Shown here piece by piece: positions 33,221 through 44,200 of a DNA stretch of 64,000 nucleotides. How positions within the stretch are numbered: position 1 is the stretch's first letter; each line of letters begins with the position of its first letter. The stretch is from positions 8,344,501 to 8,408,500 of the forward strand of contig NZ_CP064703.1 in NCBI RefSeq assembly GCF_023101085.1. Reading direction: 5' to 3'. This stretch comes from Bradyrhizobium sp. 170. Its GTDB lineage: Bacteria > Pseudomonadota > Alphaproteobacteria > Rhizobiales > Xanthobacteraceae. A program made the translations under genes and the position numbers. The notes under the pieces are model-generated. The model was given only the letters and a program-made list of their open reading frames with translations, was not told where the DNA came from and did no database searches.

Positions 33221-34108
33221 ATGCCGGAACTGCTCACCACTGACGAGGCGGCCGAGTATCTGCGGCTCTCGGAGCGCAAGCTCTACGAGCTGGTGGCGGA
33301 GCGCGCCGTGCCCTGCAGCAAGGTGACGGGGCGCTGGCTGTTTCCCCGCGCGGCACTGGACCGCTGGGTCTCCGCCGGACTGATCGCGCCGGCCGCGCTG
33401 GCACAGGTGGCGGCGCCGCCGATCGTCGGCGGCAGTCATGATCCGCTGCTGGAATGGGCGCTACGCGAAAGCAATTCCGGCCTCGCCAGCCTGCCCGAAG
33501 GTAGCGAGGAAGGCCTGCGGCGGCTGACCCAAAGCGAGGTGATGGTCGCGGCCATCCATCTGCACTGGCTCGATGGCGATGACGAAACGGCCAATCTCGA
33601 CGCGGTCGCCGACGCGGCGGGGTTGCACGATGCGGTAGTGCTCAGCTTTGCACGGCGCGAGCAAGGCATTCTCGTAGCACCGGGCAATCCGCTGGCCTTA
33701 AGCGACATGGCCTCGATCGCAACTTCCCGCGCGCGCATGGCGCAACGCCCCACCGGCGCCGGCGCGCAATTGCTGCTGCTCGCGCTATTGGCGCGCGGCG
33801 GCATCGGCCTCGACGAATTGAAACTGGCAAAGCCCGCCTTTCCGACAGGACCGGATATCGCCCAGGCCATCCGCGCCGGCCGCATCGATTGCGGCATTGC
33901 GACGCGAAGCGTGGCGAAATCGGCCGGGCTCGATTTCCTGCCGCTCGCCTGGGAACGCTTCGACCTCGTGCTGCGGCAGCGCGACTATTTCATGCAGGGA
34001 CCGCAGGCACTGTTCGAGTTCATGCGCTCTTCCGTGCTGCGCGACCGTGCCGCCGAACTCGGCGGCTATGATGTCAGCGACACAGGCGCGGTGCGGCTGG
34101 TGAACTAG
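33221..34108 (+). CDS. HTH regulator with periplasmic-binding-protein-like effector domain (tungstate/molybdate type)
   Basis: 295 residues from ATG 33221 (GTG 33215 is an alternative). The N-terminus is an excisionase-like HTH: LLTTDEAAEYLRLSERKLYELV, then TGRWLFPRAALDRWV. The C-terminal 200 residues resemble the PBP-type fold of anion binding proteins (SEVMVAAIHLHWLDGD, RPTGAGAQLLLLALL, AGRIDCGIATRSVA). It is divergent from tupBCA, which suggests it senses the transported anion in the cytoplasm and controls uptake. The ligand is inferred from this context. Confidence 0.8.
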   Translation: MPELLTTDEAAEYLRLSERKLYELVAERAVPCSKVTGRWLFPRAALDRWVSAGLIAPAALAQVAAPPIVGGSHDPLLEWALRESNSGLASLPEGSEEGLRRLTQSEVMVAAIHLHWLDGDDETANLDAVADAAGLHDAVVLSFARREQGILVAPGNPLALSDMASIATSRARMAQRPTGAGAQLLLLALLARGGIGLDELKLAKPAFPTGPDIAQAIRAGRIDCGIATRSVAKSAGLDFLPLAWERFDLVLRQRDYFMQGPQALFEFMRSSVLRDRAAELGGYDVSDTGAVRLVN

Positions 34109-34264
34109 GGGCGTGGCGTTCTCAGTGCCATATGATCGAAGTTTAACCGGGGTCAACCGGAAACCTCGGGGCTTGGCCCCGGATCGCCACCGCCACGCCA
34201 CCAAATCGCCTAACGACTCAACGACGCCTATTGCAGTGGGCTGCGGGCACCAAGGGAGGAACTG

Positions 34265-34660
34265 ATGGATACCCCAACGTCTGCCGCACCCGACGAGAAA
34301 ACGCCTCCGCCGGAGGCGACTGTGGCGACACAACCCAGCAAAGAGAAATCGAATCCCTCCGGCCCGCTGGAGATCAGCGCCGAACGATTCAACTCGTCCG
34401 TCGCCCGGTTGACTACAAATTCGATAGACGAACTTCACAAGTTGGCTTTCGAACTCCAGAAAATGCAAGAATTCCTGAAGTCCGAGGTCGAAAGCGTGCA
34501 GCGCCAAATCGACAGCGCGGTCGCCGGAATAAATATCATCGTCGAAACTATCGGTCCGTGGAAAAGCATGGCGGGCTCACAAACACCTCCATCGGGCACT
34601 CGCAACGTCCGCGCAGGAGGACCGGCGGCCAACATTGAGCAACGCACTCGCGTCGGATAG
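34265..34660 (+). CDS. Phasin-like/coiled-coil small protein, unknown
   Basis: 131 residues, with a strong GGGAGGAACTG ahead of the ATG. The first 35 residues are Pro- and Glu-rich and disordered. The middle is a single long amphipathic helix (DELHKLAFELQKMQEFLKSEVE, VQRQIDSAVAGINIIVETI), likely a coiled coil. It resembles phasins in length and layout, but I see no clear signature. No neighbours with a link. Confidence 0.55.
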   Translation: MDTPTSAAPDEKTPPPEATVATQPSKEKSNPSGPLEISAERFNSSVARLTTNSIDELHKLAFELQKMQEFLKSEVESVQRQIDSAVAGINIIVETIGPWKSMAGSQTPPSGTRNVRAGGPAANIEQRTRVG

Positions 34661-35029
34661 CAACGGAGACGCGCCGCTCAGTAATACTTGCTGGCTGCGA
34701 TGGACTCTGGATGCATCGCGCTTTCTATCGATACCATTCTCAGTGCAGGCACTGATGGAGCCGCTTACAAAAGCATCGGCAGGTTCATAGACCTCGTCGT
34801 TGATAGTTTGTTCAAAGTCTGCACCTGCATCGCGGCTGACGGCACGAAGCGGGCCGGGCCGGATGGCGTGGAATATGTCCGCTGTCGAGCCCGATGCGGA
34901 GGTCAACGGCAAGAGAGGCGGACGCAAATGATGGTTTGGCAAGCCTGAGCGCTCCTTCGTTCCATGAAGCGAAAGAATGCTCCGACAAGACTCTTTGGCG
35001 CGATTGAACCGCGCGGCAGACGTGATCCT
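34661..35029. other. 369-base stretch without a recognised gene
   Basis: Short open frames occur on both strands (34688-34948 plus, 34577-34942 minus), but neither has a ribosome site, a known motif or a plausible composition. I see nothing functional here. Confidence 0.4.
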
Positions 35030-36415
35030 CTACGAGTTGAGTGGCCTGATGTTCTGGTTGATGCTGAAGAAGTTTGTCGGATCGTACTTGGCTTTCAATG
35101 CGACGAGGCGGTCGTAGTTGTCGCCATAGGTGGCCTTGAGCCTATTGGCGTCCCCATCGTCCATCATGAAATTCACATAGCAGCCGTCAGCCGAGTAAGG
35201 ATGCACGGCCTCCCAATAGCCCTTGGTCCAGCGCGTGATTTCGCCCGCCTTCTGCGGATTGGGATCGATGCCGGCGATGACCATCGACCAGGTCGCGTCG
35301 CGCGTGTTCCACGCGGTGTCGCTCTTGCCCACGCGACGGACAGCGCCGTCGATCGGATAAAGATGCATGAGCGAGAGCGTGCTCGGCAGTTTCTGTGCCT
35401 GGGCGATATGAGCATCAATTGCTTCGTCGGTCAGTTCTTTCACGAAATCGCCACGCCAGTACCATTGCAAGCCCTTCGGGAAGAACGGATCGAACATAGA
35501 CTGGAGAGCCGGATAGGGCATTTCGCCCATCCAGTTGAAAAGCGGCGCGGGCAGTTCACCGAGCAACTTGGCCATGACCGCTTGGCCGTCTTCTGTTGGG
35601 CCAGTGTAGCATGCGATGATGGCGCAGGCGCGCTTGCCCTGATGCTCTGCTGGGAACGGGTCCACCGGTGGAACAGTCTTCAGCCCTACAAAGGCCCCGA
35701 GCTCCTCGGGAGCGCCAGGCAGGAAATCCCTGTACTTCTGCATGACGGTCCGGGCATTTTCGAGATCCCAGAAGACTGGACCGGCATAGACCAAGTTGAC
35801 CGGATGAGCCTGGAACAGGAAGCTCGTGACGATGCCGAAATTACCGCCGCCGCCGCGCAGCCCCCAGTAGAGGTCAGCGTTCTCAGACTTATTGGCGGTG
35901 ACAATGCGACCGTCGGCGAGCACGACATCCGCCTCGAGCAGATTGTCGATAGTGAGGCCATGCTTGCGGGTGAGGTATCCCATGCCGCCGCCCAGCGTGA
36001 GGCCGGCGATACCGGTCGTCGAGACTATGCCGGCCGGCACGGCGAGCCCATAAATATGCGTGGCGTGGTCGACATCGCCCTGTGTGCAGCCGGGGCCAAC
36101 GCGGACGGTTCGGGCAGTGGGATCGACGCGCACGCCTTTCATCATAGACATGTCGATCATCAACCCGTCATCGACACTACTAAGGCCTGGTCCGTTGTGC
36201 CCGCCTCCGCGGATCGCGACCCGGAGATCGTTCCGCCTTGCAAAATTGACGGCGGTGACGACGTCAGCGACGTCGGTGCATCGCGCAATCATCTCGGGAC
36301 TCTTGTCGATCATCCCGTTGTAGAGGCTGCGCACGGCATCATAGTCGGCGTCCGTTCGCCTGATGACGGGGCCGCGCATGTTGCCGATGAAGGTTTCAGT
36401 GGCCATGGCTTGCAT
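35030..36415 (-). CDS. FAD-linked (BBE-type) oxidoreductase
   Basis: 461 residues from the ATG at 36415, which has GAGGAGGAG in front. FAD-binding PCMH domain: VAIRGGGHNGPGLSSVDDGL with the His that normally carries covalent FAD, and IAGLTLGGGMGYLTRKHGL. The Cys used for a second FAD link in bicovalent enzymes is not there. The C-terminal BBE motif is CYVNFMMDDG and FFSINQNI. It should oxidise a small alcohol, sugar or amine. The MBL-fold gene precedes it by 48 bases on the same strand. Confidence 0.88.
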   Translation of the reverse strand: MQAMATETFIGNMRGPVIRRTDADYDAVRSLYNGMIDKSPEMIARCTDVADVVTAVNFARRNDLRVAIRGGGHNGPGLSSVDDGLMIDMSMMKGVRVDPTARTVRVGPGCTQGDVDHATHIYGLAVPAGIVSTTGIAGLTLGGGMGYLTRKHGLTIDNLLEADVVLADGRIVTANKSENADLYWGLRGGGGNFGIVTSFLFQAHPVNLVYAGPVFWDLENARTVMQKYRDFLPGAPEELGAFVGLKTVPPVDPFPAEHQGKRACAIIACYTGPTEDGQAVMAKLLGELPAPLFNWMGEMPYPALQSMFDPFFPKGLQWYWRGDFVKELTDEAIDAHIAQAQKLPSTLSLMHLYPIDGAVRRVGKSDTAWNTRDATWSMVIAGIDPNPQKAGEITRWTKGYWEAVHPYSADGCYVNFMMDDGDANRLKATYGDNYDRLVALKAKYDPTNFFSINQNIRPLNS

Positions 36416-36463
36416 GATCTCCTCCTCTTTCACACAATGGTCGGCCAGTTGGGCTAGGTGAAC

Positions 36464-37455
36464 TTAAGTGGGACTTACGCCGTCCCAGCTCCAATCGCTT
36501 GAAAGCCAGCTGAACGCTGTGCCGGCGCGAACGACATGGCCAATCCCGGGGAACGGTAGATGGTAGGTCGAGACCATCACCTTCTCGCTCGCGCATCGAT
36601 CAAGGAAGGCTCGGCGTGTCTTCGCGCCTTGGTCGAGGTCCAGGTCGAACCCACCGCGCCAGTCGGGGTGCTGGAAGGCGACAGCGCGGTTCCCAACAAC
36701 GTCTGCAGTGCAAAAAATCTGGTTGGAACCGGACGCGATCTGCACCGAGGTGTGCCCCGGCGTGTGCCCGGGCGTGGCTATCGCCGTGATGCCCGGGACC
36801 ACCTCGCCGTTTGGCTTCACAGTCCGGGTGCGATCCTTGATCGCCGCCAGTGTTTTCATGTTCTGGCGGTAAATGTCGCCCCAAACAGCATCACTTGCCA
36901 ACGGGTGGTCAGGCTGCATCCAGAAGTTCAATTCCGCTTCGCCGATCACATACTCGGCGTTTGGAAACGTCCGCTCGGTGTCACTGGCGTCAGCGACCCC
37001 CCACAGGTGATCCGGATGGGCATGCGTGATCAGGACCGTGTCGACCTCCTCCGGCTTGATCTCGGCGGCGGCGAGGTTCTGAAGTAGACGGCCCGCGGTG
37101 GCTGCATCTTTCCGCGGGAGCCTGCGTCGATAAGCACAAGCCGATCGCCCGCGTTCACGGCCAACACATTCACCTGGAGCGTAGAATTGTCCACTGGCTG
37201 GAAGTCCGACGCAAGGACGGCATCGCGTTCCACTTTAGGCGCTTCTGGCCACAGCATCTCCGCTGGAAAAGCAATTGTGCCGTCGCTCACGACTGTGAGT
37301 TGGAACTGTCCGAGACTGAACCGGTAGAATCCTGGCACCTGATTTTTTGAGACTGGTGCGCGAGCTTGGACACCACGTCCACTCCATGACCCGCCAACGA
37401 GGCCAACCACAGCGCCCCCGGTAGCTGCAAGGAAATGACGACGATCAAGCGACAT
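36464..37455 (-). pseudogene. Tat-exported MBL-fold metallo-hydrolase, frameshifted
   Basis: The first frame (start ATG 37455) has a Tat signal (LDRRHFLAATGGAVVGLVGG) and the MBL beginning (VVSDGTIAFP, VLIDAGSRGK). Near 37106-37114 (GCGGAAAGATG on the minus strand) the coding signal moves one base: the other frame continues DAATAGRLLQNLAAAEIKPE, then the metal motif THAHPDHLWGV, then GEAELNFW and the late ATPGHTPGH. The ancestral protein would be about 330 residues. It could be a true frameshift or a sequencing error. Probably cotranscribed with the FAD oxidoreductase downstream. Confidence 0.75.
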
Positions 37456-37824
37456 CTTATCCTCCCTTGAACGGTATTGACCGCGGGACGGCAGACTTCG
37501 CTAACGATGCAGGCCGCTCCGCAAGAGCAGTCCTACTCGACCGTTATGCTTTCTACTTTAGCACAATGGTGCTCGCATTAAACCTGCTTCGCCACTCGCT
37601 CCGATCAATTCTTGATCAATGCGTCGGTTAGTTTTGAACGGGACGGTTGCTAAATTGCACCGCGTCGCCTGTCGATGGCTGGCCGTTGCCAGCGGGATGT
37701 CCGGTCGATGCGAGCCGGGTGAAAGAGGCTGCTGCGACCAGCAAGCGCAGGCCAGCAATCCCCGCGTGGTCCCTCGTTCTCTGCTAGACTTCACTGCGGC
37801 GGCTGGCTGGCGGAGCGTCGCGGA
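37456..37824. other. 369-base stretch without a recognised gene
   Basis: This is the divergent region between the MBL gene and the cyclase gene. Possible frames overlap each other on both strands and none has motifs. No clear promoter or operator is seen. Confidence 0.4.
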
Positions 37825-40800
37825 ATGGACGTCGCGCAGTGGCTTGAAGATCTCGGCCTTTCCAAATATGCGGCGCTGTTCCGCGAGCAGGCCATCGATG
37901 CTGGCGTGCTGCCGTCGCTCACAGACGCCGACTTCGAGAAGCTTGGTCTGCCGCTCGGACACCGAAAAAAGCTGCTAACGGCGATCGCTGCCCTGGAGGC
38001 CGCGCCGTCGTCCACCGCCTCAATCCGGCGGCCGTCGCACGCGGAGCGCCGCCAACTCACTGTGATGATCGTCGACCTTGTCGGCTCGACATCCCTTTCC
38101 ACCCGGCTCGATCCTGAGGATATGCGGGAGACGCTGACTACCTACCAGAACACAGTCGCGGGCGAGATCGCACGCTTCGACGGACACCTTGCCAAGTTCA
38201 TGGGTGACGGCGTGCTGGCTTACTTCGGCTGGCCGCGCGCGCACGAAGATGAGGCTGAGAGGGCGGTGGCAGCCAGCCTCGCGACTGTCGAGGCCGTGGG
38301 CCGTTTGCGGTCGCCAGACGGCCACCCGCTTGCCGCGCGGATTGGGATCGCGACAGGGCTCGTCGTCGTAGGTGATCTCCTCGGCACTGGTGCGGCGCAG
38401 GAGGAAGCGGTCGTCGGCGACACCCCGAACCTCGCCGCCCGCCTGCAGGCCGTAGCCGGGAGCGGCGAAGTCGTCGTCGCTGAGCAAACACGGCGCCTGA
38501 TCGGCGGGCTGTTCGAGCTCGAAGACCTCGGACCATGCGAACTGCGGGGCTTCGGAAAACCGATCAACGCTTGGCGGATCGTCCGCTCGGGCGCAGCGGA
38601 GAGCCGCTTTGAGGCACTCCACACAGCGGGCCTGAACCCGCTCGTTGGGCGGGAGCAGGAACTGGGACTTCTCCTCGAGCGCTGGCATCTCGCCAAGAAT
38701 GGCGAGGGTCAGGCGATGCTTCTCGCCGGGGAGGCCGGAATCGGCAAGTCGCGACTCATCGAGGCGCTCCGAGAGCGGATCGCCGACGAGCCGCACACTC
38801 GAATCTCCCATCGTGCCTCGCCCTACCACGCCAATACTGTGCTCTGGCCATTCATCGACCAGCTTGAGCGAGCAGCGGCGTTCGAGCGCGACGACACGCC
38901 TCCGACGCGGCTCTCCAAGCTCTTGTCTTTGCTTGCGCAAGGGACCGACGATCTCACCGAAGCCGTGCCGCTCATCGCGGCTCTCCTCGGCATTCCTACG
39001 GACGGTCGATACCCGCCGCTCGACCTAATGCCGCAGACCCAGAAGCGTAAGACACTGGAGGTGCTTCTCGCACAGCTCGAAGGCCTGGCCCAGCGACGGC
39101 CGGTTCTCTCAGTGCTTGAGGACGCGCACTGGTTCGATCCAACATCGCTCGAGCTCCTCGGGCTGATCCTAGAGCGGGTGCAGCGCCTGCCGGTGCTCGT
39201 AATCATCACGTTCCGGCTGGAGATGACGCCGCCCTGGCCGTCATTCCCCCATGTAACGGCCTTGACGCTTAATCGCCTTGCGCGCCGGGCAGCGGCGGCT
39301 CTTGTCGAGCAAACATCAGGTGCGCGCCGTCTTCCTCCGGCAGTGGTGGACGAGATTGTCGCGAAGACCGAGGGCGTTCCGCTCTTCATCGAAGAACTTA
39401 CCAAGACCGTGTTGGAATCGGGCATGCTGCGCAATACGCCCGAGGGTCTCGCTCTGGTCGCATCGCGTGGCGCGCTTGCCATTCCGGCGAGCCTGCAGGA
39501 CTCTCTCATGGCCCGGCTCGATCACCTGGCTTCGGCCAAGGATCTGGTCCAGGTTGGCGCCGCCATAGGCCGTGAGTTCACCTACGAGCTCCTCGATGCA
39601 GTCGCCGCACGAGAACCGGCTGATCTCGACCAGGCGCTCGCCCGGCTCGTGAAGTCGGAGCTCGTCTTTCAGCGCGGCACACCGCCCGAGGCGGTCTATA
39701 CGTTCAAGCATGCGCTGGTTCAGGACGTCGCCTACGCCTCGCTGCTTAAGAGTCGACGGAGCGAGCTCCACGGCCGGATTGCTGCCGTCCTCGAGGCGCG
39801 GTTCGCCGACCTTGTCGCGCGTCAGCCCGAGCTCCTTGCGCACCATCTGACCGCAGCCGGAAACGCCGATCGGGCGATCGACTTCTGGTTACGGGCCGGA
39901 CAGCTCGCGGTTGGCCGATCGGCAAACAGGGAGGCGATAAGTCATCTGACCACGGCCCTTGAGATGCTCGGGAGCCAGCCGCCCACCGATGAGCAGTTGT
40001 GCCGCGAGCTCGAGGTGCAGATTGCGCTGGGTCCCCCGCTGACCGCAACAAGAGGCTTTGCCGCTCCAGAGGTCGAGACGGCGCACGCCAGAGCGGAGAA
40101 TCTAGCGCGACGATACGGACACCGTCGCCATCTCGCCAGAGCGTTGCGCGGCCTGTGCTATGTGAATCACGTACGCGGTCACATCCTGCGCACGAGCGAG
40201 CTGTGCTCCGAACTCGTCGACCTGGTCGAGCAAGGCGACGATCTCGTGATGCAGGCCGACGCACACAATGCCCTGGCGTTCAATCTGTTCCACCAGGGCG
40301 AGCACCGATCGGCGCGCGAGCACCTGGAGATCAGCAGTGCAAAGATCCTGCATGCCGGCGATCCCGCCAATGCCTTGTCGCTCGGCGTCAACATTCACGT
40401 CTTCGGCCGGGCCTATACGGCTCATGTCGACTGGCATCTTGGGTTCGCGGACACCGCGCTTCGGGCGGCGCAGGATGCGATCGATCTGGCCCATCGACTC
40501 ATCCACCCGTTTAGCTTGGCAGTGGCGCTCGCCTACGCGGCGATGCTGCACCAGTTCCGTCTCGAGCCGACGGAGGTCCGCGCTCGTGCCGACGCGGCCC
40601 GCTCAATCTGCACCGAACACGGGTTCAGCTATTATGATGCCTGGGCCGCGATCATGAACGGCTGGGCCGTCGCCGAGGAAGGCGACATCGAGGATGGTAT
40701 TGCACGCGTTCGCGTCGGCGTGCGGGACCTCCGGGCCACCGGGGCTGAGCTGCGTTTACCGCACTATTTGGGAATCCTTGCTGACCTTTACCGCCGAGCG

Positions 40801-41151
40801 CAGCGGCTTGAGGAGGCGATCGTCACTCTCGCCGAGGCCCGCGCGGCCGCCGAGCGCAATGAGGAGCATTGGGCCGACGCCAGTCTGCACCTGCTCGAGG
40901 GCGATCTCGCTCTGGCAACCCGCGACCAAGCGAAGGCGGAATGCTGCCTCCGGCACGCCATGGAGAGCGCACAAGTCCAAAATGCCCGCGCGCTTCTCCT
41001 GCGAGGCAGTACAAGGCTCACGCGACTTCTGGCGGAAGGCGATCAACGAGCGGTAGCCTACGAGGAACTCGCCAAGATCTACGGCTCGTTCACCGAGGGC
41101 TTCGAAACCGTCGATTCCCGCGAGGCCATGGCGGTGCTCGATGGCATTTGA
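37825..41151 (+). CDS. SAM domain-class III cyclase-AAA ATPase-TPR protein (copy 1)
   Basis: 1,108 residues. SAM domain 1-58 (VAQWLEDLGLSKYAALF, LGHRKKLLTAIAALE). Class III cyclase about 75-260, with metal Asp84 (MIVDLVGST), Asp128 (FMGDGVLAYFG) and the catalytic Asn/Arg of NLAARLQ. Orphan AAA/STAND-like ATPase about 280-640: Walker A GEAGIGKS 302-309 and VLEDAHWFD. The last 400 residues look like TPR repeats (HLTTALEML, RRAQRLEEAIVTLAEARAAAER). It probably makes cAMP or cGMP under control of the sensory modules. Signal unknown. Convergent with its paralogue at 41274. Confidence 0.85.
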   Translation: MDVAQWLEDLGLSKYAALFREQAIDAGVLPSLTDADFEKLGLPLGHRKKLLTAIAALEAAPSSTASIRRPSHAERRQLTVMIVDLVGSTSLSTRLDPEDMRETLTTYQNTVAGEIARFDGHLAKFMGDGVLAYFGWPRAHEDEAERAVAASLATVEAVGRLRSPDGHPLAARIGIATGLVVVGDLLGTGAAQEEAVVGDTPNLAARLQAVAGSGEVVVAEQTRRLIGGLFELEDLGPCELRGFGKPINAWRIVRSGAAESRFEALHTAGLNPLVGREQELGLLLERWHLAKNGEGQAMLLAGEAGIGKSRLIEALRERIADEPHTRISHRASPYHANTVLWPFIDQLERAAAFERDDTPPTRLSKLLSLLAQGTDDLTEAVPLIAALLGIPTDGRYPPLDLMPQTQKRKTLEVLLAQLEGLAQRRPVLSVLEDAHWFDPTSLELLGLILERVQRLPVLVIITFRLEMTPPWPSFPHVTALTLNRLARRAAAALVEQTSGARRLPPAVVDEIVAKTEGVPLFIEELTKTVLESGMLRNTPEGLALVASRGALAIPASLQDSLMARLDHLASAKDLVQVGAAIGREFTYELLDAVAAREPADLDQALARLVKSELVFQRGTPPEAVYTFKHALVQDVAYASLLKSRRSELHGRIAAVLEARFADLVARQPELLAHHLTAAGNADRAIDFWLRAGQLAVGRSANREAISHLTTALEMLGSQPPTDEQLCRELEVQIALGPPLTATRGFAAPEVETAHARAENLARRYGHRRHLARALRGLCYVNHVRGHILRTSELCSELVDLVEQGDDLVMQADAHNALAFNLFHQGEHRSAREHLEISSAKILHAGDPANALSLGVNIHVFGRAYTAHVDWHLGFADTALRAAQDAIDLAHRLIHPFSLAVALAYAAMLHQFRLEPTEVRARADAARSICTEHGFSYYDAWAAIMNGWAVAEEGDIEDGIARVRVGVRDLRATGAELRLPHYLGILADLYRRAQRLEEAIVTLAEARAAAERNEEHWADASLHLLEGDLALATRDQAKAECCLRHAMESAQVQNARALLLRGSTRLTRLLAEGDQRAVAYEELAKIYGSFTEGFETVDSREAMAVLDGI

Positions 41152-41273
41152 CAGCACTTGGAAAAATCACGCGAAGGTCGTGTTGGTCAAGAATCAAGTT
41201 CGGCCGGCGGTATCGATGGACTCTATTTGACCCCGAGCGGTCCTCCGCTAAAAATTCCCCGTCTGCATTCACA

Positions 41274-44200
41274 TCACGTTTCTTGCTGGCGACGGGCCCG
41301 TTGCAGTAACGCGAGGGCCCCTAGCGCAGGACCGATGCCAAGGCGCTCGGCCTCTGTCAGCAGGTCGCCAAGCTTGCATGTCGTCTCCTGTCCGGTTGGG
41401 CACCGACCATGTGCACCAACGGCGCGTCCATATCGGACGAAGAAGCTGGCCCAGGGTAACGGTTCTGGCCGCGTATAGTCCTCAAGCGCCGCGCTGTAGT
41501 GCTCCGCTCCGTCCCAATCCTGAGAGTCCAGCGAGGCATCGATCGCGTACCGGAAGAACCACAAATGATTGTGGCTCACCGCGCCTTTGCGGAGAATCTC
41601 ATCGCCTTCCGTCAGCGCCGTTTGACGTTCGATGGGATCCTCAGTCGTGACCGCAAGGTGGCCGAGGATCCACGGTCCCGCAAAGCTGACCCCGGTCTCC
41701 CGGCTGATCGCCAAGGCACGGTACAGCAGGTCCATCGCTTTCGTGCTGCTCGCCTCTGCACGAGCGACCATGGCCAGATCATTGAGGCTGATCGCCTCAA
41801 ATCTTTTGGCGCCGAGCTGCCGAGCAAGCATCAGCGCCCGCTCGGCAGGCATCCTCATACGTGCAAACTTCCCGTTCGTGCGAAACACGTTGCACGCCGC
41901 GTTGTGGGCGATAATTTCCGCCCGCTGATGCCCAACCCGCGCCGCCAACTCGACTGCCATTTGGGCGGTCGCGAGCGCGCCGGAGAAATCGTTGAGGTAC
42001 ACCTGAGTGTGGGCGACCATACTGAGATTAGCGACTTCGATACGTCCGGCGCCGGACGCGCGCGACAGCTCCGCGCACCGGCTGAAGTGCCGATGGGCGC
42101 TGGCCATACGGCCGCGTGCGTATTCCGCATCACCCAGGCCGCCAAGCGCACGCGCCTGCATCTCTGGCGAGCGAGCTCTTTGGGCGCAATCGAGCGCCCG
42201 CTCATGCTCCTGCAGGCACTCGACGAGCCTTCCGAGCGGGAAGCAGAGGTTGCCCCGCAGGTGGTGGATCCGTGCACGCTCCGCGGCAAGGTCGTCGGTA
42301 GCCGCAGCCGTCGCGGCCTTGTCCAACATCGTAAAGGCCTCGTTGAAACGATCCGTCACACGCAGGCTGGCAGCGAGCCCAAGCAAGGCTCGACACCGCT
42401 CGATGTCAACATCGGCGACTGCGAGGGCTTGCTCAAAAGCCGCAATCGATTCCGAGATTGAACCGAGGTCATGCAGGATCTCACCCCGGAGCAGCGATAG
42501 TGCACTCACATCGGCCCGCTTCCTGGCCAAGACCAACCCGCGTTCGACAAGACGCTGGGCCCGTTCGGTGCGGTACTCCGCTGCTTGCGCGCGTGCCGCT
42601 TCCAGGTAGGCCCGAGGGGCGTGCTCATCGTCGGCCCGGTCGAGGTGTTGTGCGCACAACGTCAGGTCACGGCTCCTGAACCATTCTGCCGCCCGCCGGT
42701 GCAACTCGCGGCGGCGGCTCCTGAGCAGCGTGTCGTAGACGCCCTCCTGGATCAGCGCGTGGGCAAAGAGGAAGTGATCGCCCTGCGAGCGCACCAGGCG
42801 ATGCCGCATCAAGTCAGCGCAATTCCACCCGGGTTGATCGAGCAGAGCTGCCAACGCTTCGGCAGTAAAACGCTGGCCAAGAATGGAGGCTGCTTGCAGC
42901 GCCCGCTTGTCGGGCATCGGGAGCCGATCCAGGCGCGCCTGTACCAAACTCCGAATCGATCCCGGGACGCCGCCATCGGCGCTCTCCTCGGCATGCCGCA
43001 ACAGTTGCTCCAGAAACAGCGGATTGCCGGCGGCCCGTTCGATGCAGCGCAGGGCGAGTTCGCCGAGTGCGTCAAGATAGGCCCCGGCGAGCTGGTTTGC
43101 CTCGCGCGGCTGGAGCGAGCCGAGGTCGATCGTCAGGATCGGCTCACCGGCAATCGTTGGGCGCCACAGCTCATGGAGCGGGTCGCGCTCAATTCGCGAG
43201 GTCAGGACCAAAAGCGCGGGACACCCAAGGACTGTCTCGGCAAGGCTCGCTAGATGATCGAGTGTGGGCTGGTCAGCCCAGTGCAGATCCTCAATCGCCA
43301 GCAGCCGAGGACGACGGCCGCTCGCGCGGGTGACGAGCTCGGCGACGGTGGCTCGCTTGCCCCGGTCACGGGCCGCGTTGTCCATCGCATCATAGAGCGT
43401 ACGCAGCTCGGTTGATTGCGGCACGTTCAAGAGGTCGTTCAGGTACACCCGTCGCTCGTCAGCAAGCATGCCATCGTCGCGGGCCTTCTCAGCCGCTGCG
43501 CCGATCTCTTCCCGGCTGCTTTCGTCCGTCAGACCGAGCAGGCTGCGGACCAGCGAGCGGACTGCGTCCTGGCCGGAGCCCATTCCGAAGTCGAGCACCA
43601 GCCCGCTGTGACAGGCGAAGTTTTCCTCTTCGGCCTTCGCCTGGAACTGCTCGAGCAGGCGGGTTTTGCCGATGCCGGCCTCCCCGCGGATGTAGATGGC
43701 ACGGCCGCGTCTCGTGTCACGGCACTGGGCCAGCGCCGCTTCGAGCTGCCGCAGTTCGCGGGTCCGTCCAACAAAGGCTTGGCGGCCCGAGCGGGCCGGC
43801 TCATGAAAGGCGCGCAGTCGCCACGCCCTGACCGGCTTTGCCAGCCCTTTGATGGCAAGCTCACCGACCTCGGAGCAGTCGACCCGTTCGGCGAGCGCCC
43901 GGTAGACTGAATCCGAAATGAAGATCTCGCCCGTGGCCGCCTTATCCTTCAGGCGTGAGGCCAGGTTCACGGACTCGCCGGTGACAGTGTATTCAACGTG
44001 ACGCGCGCTGCCGGTGCCGCTGGCCATAACCTCGCCACTGGCAATGCCGATGTGCACGCCAATAGGGCGGCCGAGATCGGCCGCGACCAGGGGCATGCGG
44101 CTCCCGATATCGAGGGCAGCCCGGACGCATCGCTCAGGGTCGTTGCCATATGCCACCGGGGCACCGAAGACCGCCATCACGCAATCACCGATGTGCTTGT

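Noticed and set aside
34167..34181. Terminator after the tup regulator (CGGGGC-TTG-GCCCCG)
   Set aside because: The hairpin is perfect but only 6 base pairs, has no T-run and lies 58 bases after the stop, so it was not annotated.
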